DNA of 64,000 bases from Hofstenia miamia (Eukaryota > Xenacoelomorpha > Acoela), in the NCBI GenBank assembly GCA_004352715.1, contig SCFE01000109.1:565936-629935 (forward strand), read 5' to 3'. The translations under genes and the position numbers were made by a program. The notes beneath the pieces were generated by a model. That model was not told the DNA's origin, did no database searches, and worked only from the letters and a program-made list of their open reading frames with translations. Shown here in pieces: positions 1 through 9,760 of the stretch (the stretch's first letter is position 1; every line of letters starts with the position of its first letter).

Positions 1-236
1 AATGTAAACAATCCCAAAATTACAGACATTTTTTAAACCAGGAAGTGCATAATTGCCACCTAATTCAAATACATAATTCTATGTTCCCAATACTATACTT
101 GTATTCAATCACGTTGTTATCATTACTTTTTCAATTTACTTATAGGTCATATTTTGCCCCGGGCCACGCTCTGGTAAAAGATTTAGGTCAATTACAAAAA
201 TATTAATTGTAAGTACTAGTAATACAATTTGACTAC

Positions 237-510
237 CAGGCGCATACCTAGCAATTTATAGGGGGGTCGGATTTTTCTGAAAAGGGCATTTCTATTCTTT
301 TTTTAAAAAAATGAAAAAGTTATTTTTCTAGTGATGTGTATATTAACAATCATGGTTCAGTAATGTAATACATATAATATAAAATATGAAAATTTTATAA
401 CACCACTCACGTGGAATAACAAATATGGTGTAACTTTAATTCCAAAAAGTGCAGGTCATTTAAAAAGGGGGGTCGTTCGCACCCAACGACCCCCCCTAGG
501 TACGCGCCTG
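237..510. mobile_element. Short non-autonomous DNA transposon (hAT-like MITE)
   Basis: The left end reads CAGGCGCATACCTAG and the right end, read on the minus strand, CAGGCGCGTACCTAG, giving terminal inverted repeats of about 15 bp with one mismatch. The interior next to each end is G- or C-rich (GGGGGGTCGG near 260, CGACCCCCCC near 490) and the middle is AT-rich with no ORF. The flanks repeat ACTAC directly (232-236 and 511-515). Termini starting CAGGsGC are typical of non-autonomous hAT elements, but hAT normally makes an 8-bp target duplication, so the superfamily is inferred. Confidence 0.7.
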
Positions 511-515
511 ACTAC

Positions 516-2987
516 GTTTAGCTGTGGTGCATTAGATTATTGTTTTATTACATTTTCTATTACAAAAAAATCAGAAATACACACAAGTCAGTTTTAATTT
601 TTAAAAAGTTTGTGAATTTTTACATGGATCAGAGATATTTGACCATGATAGTATTAAATCAAAACAGCAATTTTTTGCCACCTAAAGTTTTTGCACTACA
701 GGTCGCACACTTTGTGATATTCAATGCCCTACCAATATTTAACACCAATACTTGCCAAATAGAATTCCTTTTGTTTGTTACATAATATTTAATTATTTCC
801 TTTATGGTCTATATTTATTGAAACATTTATAAATGTATTGAAAATGGATTTTAAAAAATTCTAAGTTACAGAAGTGTCGTGAAACCGAATTTTGATAGTG
901 ATTACAGGACGCAGGTTACTACTGACCAGGAAAAACTTAACCACTAAAAAGTTCCGAACCTCACGAATGTCTAAGTTACCAAAATGTGGTTATAGACTCG
1001 AGCTCTTGAAAATGTATCAAAAGCATGATGAAAATAAAATAATTAAACCCGAAATGGTTCCCTATTATTTTAAAAGTTAGACAGTCAGCCCGTTTTTGTC
1101 AATGTCTTTCAATGTCTGACCAATTACTATGTCACTTTCTATCAACAACAATATGCACAGTAATATTAAAATGGTTTTACGTTACTCTCTTATACAATTA
1201 TGAAACTACTATGTGCTAATGTAAGTTTGATTTTAAAACAAGTCTTATCAAACTTTGTACGGAACAAATATTTTATTAACTACCTCGGATAGCCTCTAAA
1301 ACCAAAGCTCCTGACTTATAATTTTTAAACACACCGAATGTGTCAAAACAGATTCAAATAAAACAACCGGTTTCCTCTCAGAGAGAGTATTTCAGCTGCA
1401 TAAAACTAAGCGAAATAATTGCGCAGTTTTCTACGGCTTTAATTTGTTTAAAGTTTCCCTAAAGATCTCTCTTTGTGAACACTGCTTTAAGCTATTGTAC
1501 CAAGAACACGCTTTACTTAGATGTTTCACGTTCACTAATGCACTTCTGACAAAACTTAATGGTTAATAAGTTTCTATAAAACACAGAGAGAACACGCTAA
1601 TGTTCAATTGAAATTCCTATTTTATTCGTTAATTCAATTAAGGGACTCTGTGTTTTAATTCAGTCACGTATTATTTTCTCACACAAACTTCTTTTGTAAT
1701 GCCGATTGCTAACGATAGTTTTTAATTCAAAACACTTGATACTTAGTGTCTTTAAAGAAAAACCGCCTTAAGTTTGTTGTAATTTCCTGTAACTGTTTTA
1801 CTCTCTCAAAAGTAAATTAAAAGCACAACATAAGAAAACAGTAACTTTTATTTTACAAACCGGAGAATGTTTATACAAGTCACAACAATAAAGAGAATTA
1901 GATAACTAAAGTCACTCGTTATATTTAATACCCAATGAAACCTCCAATGTTAATAAATATGAGATCAATTTCAAAGACTTTACCTGACTTATAGCACCAA
2001 CGAATGATGAATCCAATTTAAGTTTTAACTCTACCAAACTGCAACTAAATCTTTAACTTAGCTCATTTCTTCCAAACGATTTGAACAGTCTTTAGATGAT
2101 TTCTTGACTGAGCTTCTTGGCTGGAGTCGGATCGTTCCCTCTCTTTTAACGGTCTTTTATTCCCTTTCCTACGTCATTTTCCTCTGGTTGGATGTCTATT
2201 TTCAATTCCAGAATTAGCTTGACCTTTTTGCCAAATTTTATCGTTTTAATGTCACGTCCATCATTCTCTCTTCGTTTGGAGTAGAAACTCGTTATGAGAT
2301 ACTTTGACTTTTACATTACCTCATTAAGCACTTAAAAGAGTTTTTGAGCATCACTTTAACAAAGAATACACTCTTACACTATCTTCAGATACTTAGAGAT
2401 TCGGTAAATTTCCAAGCCACAAAGGAAATTCCAATTAGCTTTCAGTAAATTTCACAAGAGATTTAGTAAATTCTTAATTCGTTTTTCAGAATTAATTCTT
2501 AGAAGAAAAATTTAAAATTATTCTATGCAGTTTTTGAATTCAAGAAATTTGTAAAATTCCAATTTTACTACAGAAGTAAACAAAACAATAAATTAATCCA
2601 AATTTAATACATATTAAATCTAGAAATAAAACTATTTATCTTCACGCATGCGCATGTTCCTATTTTAAAGAGCTGAGCTTTTCACAACAAAGGAACTATT
2701 TATAAAGCTCTATAAATGCAAACATGTTCCTTGGTTGCATACAAAATTACTTTTGCTGGTTTGTAAGCTGCAACTGCAGTTTGAACATGATTAATTTATA
2801 TATGCTGGTAGACAAACTATTGATTTTTATGAATAGCCGCATTTTTAATGTAATTTTCACGCAAAATCAAAATAGCAATGTAATTTGTACTTTTGCGTTA
2901 TCTCCCCACCACATAAAACCTTTTATAGCTTGTTGTAGATTCATTTTGCAACGCGCTAAATATTTTTGTATCAGCTTTGCTCACATT
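516..2987. other. Non-coding AT-rich stretch, nothing recognised
   Basis: No ORF longer than about 100 codons, no splice-flanked exon and no RNA gene is visible. The short open frames (for example 2724-3014) have no recognisable motif. The segment 1360-2640 is slightly less AT-rich and may be an old repeat, but no ends could be found. Confidence 0.5.
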
Positions 2988-3590
2988 AGACAAGAGAATG
3001 CTATTAGTTCTTAAAAANNNNNNNNNNNNNNNNNNNNNNNNNNNNNNNNNNNNNNNNNNNNNNNNNNNNNNNNNNNNNNNNNNNNNNNNNNNNNNNNNNN
3101 NNNNNNNNNNNNNNNNNNNNNNNNNNNNNNNNNNNNNNNNNNNNNNNNNNNNNNNNNNNNNNNNNNNNNNNNNNNNNNNNNNNNNNNNNNNNNNNNNNNN
3201 NNNNNNNNNNNNNNNNNNNNNNNNNNNNNNNNNNNNNNNNNNNNNNNNNNNNNNNNNNNNNNNNNNNNNNNNNNNNNNNNNNNNNNNNNNNNNNNNNNNN
3301 NNNNNNNNNNNNNNNNNNNNNNNNNNNNNNNNNNNNNNNNNNNNNNNNNNNNNNNNNNNNNNNNNNNNNNNNNNNNNNNNNNNNNNNNNNNNNNNNNNNN
3401 NNNNNNNNNNNNNNNNNNNNNNNNNNNNNNNNNNNNNNNNNNNNNNNNNNNNNNNNNNNNNNNNNNNNNNNNNNNNNNNNNNNNNNNNNNNNNNNNNNNN
3501 NNNNNNNNNNNNNNNNNNNNNNNNNNNNNNNNNNNNNNNNNNNNNNNNNNNNNNNNNNNNNAGACAAGAGAATGCTATTAGTTCTTAAAA
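2988..3590. other. Assembly gap (545 N) flanked by a 29-bp exact direct repeat
   Basis: N fills 3017-3561. The 29 bases before it (2988-3016, starting AGACAAGAGAATGC) recur exactly after it (3562-3590). Identical flanks suggest that the two contig ends overlap or that a tandem repeat collapsed here. Confidence 0.85.
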
Positions 3591-4232
3591 AGCATTTTCT
3601 GTTAGCATAAATTGTTAATTTTAATTTCGGCTGCAGTGTAAATTTTCAAATCAGAGATAAATTGATCCGTTAGATGGCTACAACATTTACAAAAACGATG
3701 TTCTCAATTTCTCCATATGCTTACGTAGATCCCTCCAATAGTAATGTAGACCCGTTAGGACCGTCTAAGTTGAATTTTTTTCATCCATAAAGGTCGTTTT
3801 TTCCCAATTTTGGCTACCAAAGTCAACCATTTCTTCTGGCCAGTTTTTTTAAGGCTTCGATTTGTCCTTTTTCATATTCACTAATGGATTTCTTTCTACT
3901 CATGATTTTGCGCGAAATTCAATACGAAAACACTCGTCCCAAGTTATAGAAAGAACTTTTATTAGGCAAATTAAATAATATTTAAAAAAGAACCATTGTA
4001 AATATGAAAAAACTAGAGCTTCTTAAGCCTAATTTGTGCGCCTACAAACTTATGACACATGTCATTTTCAAACATTTGTATGGAAAGTACTCCTTAAAAT
4101 TATTTGTTTGAATTGAAACTTAAAGAAGTAATGCACTATGGTTTTTTATTATTTTGGGCTTAATTTGAGCCAAAACGGGTTCCTATTAGCTGAAAAAGTA
4201 AAAAATAGGGTGTCTACAAAATTTTGGCGTGC

Positions 4233-4236
<4 letters not shown>
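3591..4236. other. Non-coding stretch, nothing recognised
   Basis: AT-rich sequence without a usable ORF or identifiable repeat, ending in a (TA)n microsatellite at about 4237-4267. Confidence 0.5.
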
Positions 4237-4269
<33 letters not shown>

Positions 4270-4429
4270 CCTACATAAATAAATATTGAATTCTGCTTTC
4301 ANNNNNNNNNNNNNNNNNNNNNNNNNNNNNNNNNNNNNNNNNNNNNNNNNNNNNNNNNNNNNNNNNNNNNNNNNNNNNNNNNNNNNNNNNNNNNNNNNNT
4401 ACATAAATAAATATTGAATTCTGCTTTCA
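4237..4429. repeat. (TA)n microsatellite and 98-N gap with duplicated 30-bp flanks
   Basis: A run of about 15 TA units is followed by a 30-base sequence (4272-4301, starting TACATAAATAAATATTG), a 98-N gap (4302-4399) and the same 30 bases again (4400-4429). The simple repeat probably caused the break. Confidence 0.85.
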
Positions 4430-4524
4430 TAATGTTAAAATAATAAATATTAATTTGTAATAATGAATGAAGATCTTTAACAGAAAACATGTAATTTATA
4501 TACTTTATAATTTTAGTGAAGCAC

Positions 4525-4797
4525 AATATGAATTTAGACAACAAAGAAATAATGCTGTTACTGCTGGCTAGCAGATATAAAAATCCAACATTTACAGCTT
4601 CTACAATCAGTAAATTGTTTCAAGTCAAAAGAAGTGAAATGCGCGCTATAATTATGCAATTTGCCGCTCAAATTCAAGGCCATTATTACGATCACTCATT
4701 TAGGAATGTAAACAAGCACATTTCATCACGCGCGGTTTATAAATATTCAAAAAAATACGATACAGATATTGAAACAATATATATATTGTTTCAATAA
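4525..4797 (+). CDS. Hypothetical small ORF (about 90 codons)
   Basis: An ATG at 4525 opens a frame of 90 codons to TAA at 4795-4797. The protein has a leucine-rich start (IMLLLLASRYKN), a possible helix-turn-helix-like middle (TASTISKLFQVKRSEMRAI) and a basic, tyrosine-rich tail. I do not recognise a family. An acceptor-like TTTTAG lies just upstream (about 4511-4516), so it could instead be an exon read in another frame. The stop codon overlaps a perfect 28-bp palindrome (4768-4795). It may well be non-coding. Confidence 0.25.
   Translation, partial: NMNLDNKEIMLLLLASRYKNPTFTASTISKLFQVKRSEMRAIIMQFAAQIQGHYYDHSFRNVNKHISSRAVYKYSKKYDTDIETIYILFQ
4768..4795. repeat. Perfect 28-bp palindrome
   Basis: The sequence ATTGAAACAATATA and its exact reverse complement are joined without a spacer. 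It overlaps the last codons and the stop of the small ORF at 4525-4797. Confidence 0.9.
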
Positions 4798-5014
4798 AGA
4801 CATTAAAACATAACATAAAATAGCTTGTTGCTGATGTATATTCAAAAAATTTAATATTGAAAAATATTTTAATATTTTAGTTCAACTGTTATGTTACATG
4901 AGCAATATTAATATGTCTTAACTTAAATATTTCGGCATATTCGGATATTCTTGTAATTATTTCTTAAATATTTTACAATGAAGTACCTGAAACAATAAAA
5001 AGTTGTTGTAACAC

Positions 5015-5265
5015 TATGCTACACGAACAACTTTTATCAACAATTGTTGTCGCCAACTAAAATCGTTCGTGTAGCATCCCCTCCCCAACTTTTGTCTAAA
5101 ACTAATTAAATGACTAAAATCGTTCGTGTAGCATCCCGACTTTTGTCTAAAACTAATTAAATGGCTAAAGTTGTTCCTTCCGACGACAGAAATTGGTTGC
5201 AAAAGTTGGCGACAAAAGTTGTTCGTTCGGACTACAAAAATCGTCGCCAAAAGTTCGTGTAGCAT
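5015..5265. mobile_element. MITE, ATGCTACACGAAC family, copy 1
   Basis: The ends are ATGCTACACGAAC and its exact reverse complement GTTCGTGTAGCAT, 251 bp apart. Inside, a unit of about 54 bp beginning CTAAAATCGTTCGTGTAGCA occurs twice in tandem (about 5058-5111 and 5112-5165), so the terminal motif is repeated internally. No ORF. A related copy lies at 52643-52856 and a decayed one at about 50305-50475. Similarity between the first two copies extends outside the inverted repeats (left to about 4865, right to about 5281), so the true element may be longer. It resembles a fold-back or MITE-type element; the superfamily is unknown. Confidence 0.7.
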
Positions 5266-5281
5266 GGGCTTAAGTAATTTC

Positions 5282-6325
5282 TCGTCACTGAAATTACTTG
5301 CGTCACGTAATTTGTGTATGTTGAAAACATTTATTGCGTAAGCCCGTAAGGATTCCGCATGTAGTGCACTTTAGTGTTTATCTGCTCATCTCAATGTTCA
5401 AATGGTTAAATTTAGTTACACAAAGCAAGTAGTTTAGCAATGGAATGTGAAATGGAAGAAGTTGTCATTGTTGAAGAATGTAAAAACTATTGCATTCGCA
5501 CCAAGATGTCAAGCAAGAATGCACATTCAAGCTTCCAAGCTCTAACGAGATTTTGCTACTGAAAAATATTAAGCAATTTAAGCAACTGTATATAACATAA
5601 ACTCTTCGCAGCATTATTTTTGCTGCGTCCTCGAACCACTATATTCAGGCTGTTGCGTGTAATTTTCTCTTTTTCAGAATCTTTTTCAGAGACAAAACAA
5701 ATTTCCTTTGGAGAAAATAAGACACATTTTAAAGTCTACTAAAACAATATAATTTAGAGTAAATTTTAGATGAGATTATATGTATTATATTATGTGATAT
5801 ACAAGGTGTACATTTAGTCTTGGGGCATTTGAAAGTTAAATTTCGTGTTTTTCAATTTTTAGAAAATGTTCCCGCAGTGTTACAACAAGAATCTTGCTTG
5901 CTTCGTTTCTGTAAAAAACTAAGAATTCCAATACAATTTGATACTGTTGCTTAAAAAATGATGTTTATCAAATTTCTATTTTGAAATATGTGCATTCGAC
6001 ATTTAGAATTTAGTTAAGAAACAAGTAGATCGCAAATTTAAAAAAAAAAATTCTAAAGGTTTGAAAGAATGTTTATTGATATTTCATTTATACGTTTCGA
6101 TAAAGTTTGATCTTTGCTAGTTAATAATGACATATTAAGCGATTACATTGTTTATGTAGGCCGATATAACTTCTATTGTTTCTTATAGAATCGTATATTG
6201 ATTCTATTCTTTATTATCCCAATTTCATTTAGATTAATTGATTTGTAAAACATAATTTTCTCTGATTCATTATGCATTACATACTGCTTGACATTATTTC
6301 TTTTGGTTGATTTTACTTTATTTAG
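5282..6325. other. Presumed intron or upstream region of the NEDD1-like gene
   Basis: No confident exon is visible. A short open stretch near 5442-5560 and an acceptor-like TTTTTAG at about 5862 followed by a short open frame are possible exons but cannot be supported. The WD40 part expected at the N-terminus of NEDD1 was not found in this window. Confidence 0.4.
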
Positions 6326-6479
6326 TGTAACAATTCAGAAAACGACATCAATGCATCCAATATTACAGCTAATTCTCATGACCAAAAGCTTACCCCTAAT
6401 TTAAAATTCCCTGGTGTCCAATCATTAGATGGCGTGTTCTCTCCAGAAAATTTTCAATCATTGGATTTGTCTTTTTGTG
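6326..6479 (+). CDS. NEDD1: NEDD1-like gene, internal exon (third from last)
   Basis: The exon follows an acceptor (TTTATTTAG ending 6325) and ends before a GT donor at 6480-6481. It encodes 51 codons plus one base, with a low-complexity Asn/Ser start and a segment reading GVFSPENFQSLDLSF. The leftover base joins the next exon in frame (phase 1), which supports the model. The assignment rests on the last exon; this linker region is poorly conserved in the family. Confidence 0.55.
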
Positions 6480-6617
6480 GTATTTCTTATACAAAATTTG
6501 TTTCTTAATTATAGTTTTTAAACAATTTTGGGTGTATTTATTTTCCATAAATTTGTGATACTTGCCTGCTTAGTTGTGGATATGCCTTTGATTTGCACGT
6601 TGATATTCCTTTTATAG

Positions 6618-6776
6618 GTGAGTCAATAGTTCACAGTCCAGTTTCACTCACAAGTGGCGCTTTAAGTATCAACACAGAAGAAGATTCTGCAGTACAGAAT
6701 AACGAAGAATCTTCAGTCAGTGTCAAATCTTCTCGCATCAGTCCTTTTATGCCAAAACTGGATCACGTCACCGAAG
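6618..6776 (+). CDS. NEDD1: NEDD1-like gene, penultimate exon
   Basis: It lies between a TTTATAG acceptor (ending 6617) and a GT donor at 6777-6778. The 138-bp intron before it and the 325-bp intron after it both interrupt codons in phase 1, and the frame stays open through all three exons. The encoded segment is rich in Ser and Glu (EESSVSVKSSRISPF), as expected of the disordered linker between the WD40 propeller and the C-terminal coiled coil. Confidence 0.6.
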
Positions 6777-7101
6777 GTTTGATCGCAAAAATTTTTATAA
6801 CCAATTTTGTATTTAATGTTTCCTTCTTAATTGAACAACTTTCGTACATTATTCAAACTTTCATTTGCGAAAAATATATATAATGGCTTAAATATAAATT
6901 CTCAAAATTGGAATCGTCTGTTTCTGCCACGGCATAATTGCACCTGCAGTTCTGCCACACCAGATACATTTATTATTTATTCATTAGATTTTTTCAATTA
7001 CTTGGCTGTTTTCTAAATTTGTATTTATCATTAACTGAAGAAAAGTGGAATCTATCAAAATCTTGGTGATCTGGATATTAATGAACATTGTATTCTTTTA
7101 G

Positions 7102-7337
7102 ATACGGCTACATTAAATATGCGGCTAGTTTCTGAAATTGTACATGATGCTACAGACAGTATTCGCGAATCCCTCCACAGAGATATTGTCAATTCCCAAA
7201 TGAATGCATTCCGTGAAAACTTCCGTTTAACCGAACTCGTTGAGCAGTTACTTGAACGGACAAGTCATTTAGAAAATGAAGTTGCCGATCTTAAGGAAAT
7301 GCTGGCTAGTCATCACGCGGATATGTGCTCCCATTGA
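7102..7337 (+). CDS. NEDD1: NEDD1-like gene, terminal exon (gamma-tubulin-binding coiled coil)
   Basis: This final exon starts after TTCTTTTAG and ends at TGA (7335-7337). Its product of about 78 residues matches the C-terminal end of NEDD1, best in the stretch IRESLHRDIVNSQM, which corresponds to the conserved ESCHRDIVNLQ segment of animal NEDD1. A leucine-rich coiled coil follows (LVEQLLERTSHLENEVADL). In animals NEDD1 docks the gamma-tubulin ring complex on centrosomes and spindle microtubules, and this C-terminal coiled coil binds gamma-tubulin. The N-terminal WD40 half is not in view, so the gene is partial here. No canonical AATAAA lies close behind the stop. The family call is from motif memory; a WD40-free paralogue cannot be excluded. 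Confidence 0.65.
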
Positions 7338-7799
7338 GTACTAGTGGCCTTACATTACTTTGTAATTATACGTTAATTTCTTTGTAATTTTTTGTAAATT
7401 ATTGTCTGTCTTACTGTGCGTTTAAAAGTATGCGTACTTTAATGAATTTGTAATACAAATGCAATTGTTACTCACGCTGATTTTCAATTTTCCATTGAGG
7501 CAAATATAGAAGTATACGTTCTCTTTTTCTATTCAATTTAATGTATGTTACTGGAATTTTTGAATTACTATTGGTTGAAAAAATATGAAATAATATATAA
7601 AATTCTTATAGCTTATAGGACCTAAACAAAAATGTTTACAGTGAATTCCTCTTTACATTTCATGCTTGAAGAGCTGTTTTATTATATAATGCAAAAAATT
7701 CTGTAGATAGTGAATGTGCTGGAATTCTAAACAATACTCCGGCCCGTTCGAAAATTTTAGGAATTGATTATTTAATAATCAATTTCTTAACTTGATTAT
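7338..7799. other. 3' flank of the NEDD1-like gene, nothing else recognised
   Basis: AT-rich sequence holding the presumed 3' untranslated region; no ORF or repeat with clear ends. Confidence 0.4.
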
Positions 7800-8282
7800 G
7801 AAATTTCGATTTGTTATCATTATCAATTTTTTGGTAGAAAATCATTTTTAACTTTAAAGTTCGCCTCATAGCAATCGAAAAGACTTCGTCCAACTGTTTT
7901 GTTGAATCAACTGTGCCAACGACACAGGCACTATTTGCTATTTGAATTGCAACATTGATTCTTTGCATAAGGAATTCCTGAGAATAGGCCTGCTTGGTGC
8001 ACGCACGGAACGTGCTGTAAGTGTTTTGAGAAATTCAAAAGATTCAGACCCACAATTGCTTTTAACTTCAAAGGTTATAGGTTGGAAGCCAGCATCAATT
8101 TTTTGTCGGAATTTATTTATCTTTGTTCGCTCAGCAACTTCTGCAGCCTTAAGGGGAGCATTATTGTTAATTCTAATTGGGGCCAAAGCATCAACTGAAG
8201 TTACATCTCTAAGAAGAACTCGACCTCGCTTCCATGGAACCAAAGTCATTCCGTAAAGACGTTTGCCGTGTAAACGTGACAA
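7800..8282 (-). pseudogene. Tail of a retrotransposon reverse-transcriptase protein (decayed)
   Basis: On the minus strand, 8282 down to about 7940 encodes a segment with MTLVPWKRGRVLL, DVTSVDALAP and KAAEVAERTKINKF. This pattern (PW..G..L.WD.T..D.LA, then an Ala/Glu-rich stretch) is the C-terminal module found behind the reverse transcriptase in many animal retroelement proteins. The frame shifts near 7960 and resumes in another frame with QRINVAIQIANSACVVGT and LDEVF, the usual end of that module. The usual W before D has become R. No RT core is present, so this is a truncated, frameshifted remnant. Assignment to a LINE clade is not possible. Confidence 0.6.
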
Positions 8283-8319
8283 TCCAGGTGGTTCAAATAA
8301 TAATAAATAATGAACACTA

Positions 8320-8321
<2 letters not shown>

Positions 8322-8368
<47 letters not shown>

Positions 8369-8685
8369 AGCAAATTTATTGCGCATTATATGTATACAAT
8401 ATCTACAAACTAACACATGACAAAAGAAAATAAACATGAACAAATTACTACAAATTAATATGTACAATATATAATCATATAGTCAATGTTTGAGTGGATG
8501 TTTGTGTAGGTGCTCAATGTTGAATGTATGTTTCAAATGCATGAAGTGTATTACCGTCCCCTAATGTATATTGTTTTATTAGAAGAAATTGTTTCAATTT
8601 TTTTCTAAACTTTTTATAGTTTTTTTCTATTCGCGTTTCATAATCTAAATTATTCCATAATTTAATTGATATGTGATGGAAGCCA
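8322..8685 (-). mobile_element. LINE 3' end: RT C-terminus, 3' UTR and (TTA)n tail
   Basis: Read on the minus strand, 8685-8514 is an open frame ending in TGA with HHISIKLWNNLDYETR followed by basic KKFRKKLKQFLL. This LWN-L..-R..F+++LK pattern is the C-terminal end of many LINE reverse transcriptases. It is followed by about 150 bp of 3' UTR and a (TTA)n run (plus strand TAA repeats, about 8322-8365), a typical LINE tail. The body of the element lies in the following 1000-N gap or is missing. Confidence 0.65.
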
Positions 8686-9685
8686 NNNNNNNNNNNNNNN
8701 NNNNNNNNNNNNNNNNNNNNNNNNNNNNNNNNNNNNNNNNNNNNNNNNNNNNNNNNNNNNNNNNNNNNNNNNNNNNNNNNNNNNNNNNNNNNNNNNNNNN
8801 NNNNNNNNNNNNNNNNNNNNNNNNNNNNNNNNNNNNNNNNNNNNNNNNNNNNNNNNNNNNNNNNNNNNNNNNNNNNNNNNNNNNNNNNNNNNNNNNNNNN
8901 NNNNNNNNNNNNNNNNNNNNNNNNNNNNNNNNNNNNNNNNNNNNNNNNNNNNNNNNNNNNNNNNNNNNNNNNNNNNNNNNNNNNNNNNNNNNNNNNNNNN
9001 NNNNNNNNNNNNNNNNNNNNNNNNNNNNNNNNNNNNNNNNNNNNNNNNNNNNNNNNNNNNNNNNNNNNNNNNNNNNNNNNNNNNNNNNNNNNNNNNNNNN
9101 NNNNNNNNNNNNNNNNNNNNNNNNNNNNNNNNNNNNNNNNNNNNNNNNNNNNNNNNNNNNNNNNNNNNNNNNNNNNNNNNNNNNNNNNNNNNNNNNNNNN
9201 NNNNNNNNNNNNNNNNNNNNNNNNNNNNNNNNNNNNNNNNNNNNNNNNNNNNNNNNNNNNNNNNNNNNNNNNNNNNNNNNNNNNNNNNNNNNNNNNNNNN
9301 NNNNNNNNNNNNNNNNNNNNNNNNNNNNNNNNNNNNNNNNNNNNNNNNNNNNNNNNNNNNNNNNNNNNNNNNNNNNNNNNNNNNNNNNNNNNNNNNNNNN
9401 NNNNNNNNNNNNNNNNNNNNNNNNNNNNNNNNNNNNNNNNNNNNNNNNNNNNNNNNNNNNNNNNNNNNNNNNNNNNNNNNNNNNNNNNNNNNNNNNNNNN
9501 NNNNNNNNNNNNNNNNNNNNNNNNNNNNNNNNNNNNNNNNNNNNNNNNNNNNNNNNNNNNNNNNNNNNNNNNNNNNNNNNNNNNNNNNNNNNNNNNNNNN
9601 NNNNNNNNNNNNNNNNNNNNNNNNNNNNNNNNNNNNNNNNNNNNNNNNNNNNNNNNNNNNNNNNNNNNNNNNNNNNNNNNNNNNN
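8686..9685. other. Assembly gap (1000 N)
   Basis: The round number suggests a placeholder of unknown true length. It separates the 3' end of a minus-strand LINE from the start of a plus-strand LINE. Confidence 0.95.
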
Positions 9686-9760
9686 AAATGTATTCAACAT
9701 ATCTAATAATCTAAAGCTTGATTGTGCAAACAGTTTACAAAATTAGTCAAAATTTATAGA

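Noticed and set aside
2977-3588. Long ORFs spanning the first gap, and similar ones at 8645-9746, 23301-23595 and 57195-58463
   Set aside because: They are open only because N was translated as unknown residues; the real sequence covers only a few codons on either side.
7942-8256. Plus-strand 104-codon ORF
   Set aside because: It is antisense to the minus-strand retroelement tail, which has the recognisable motifs.
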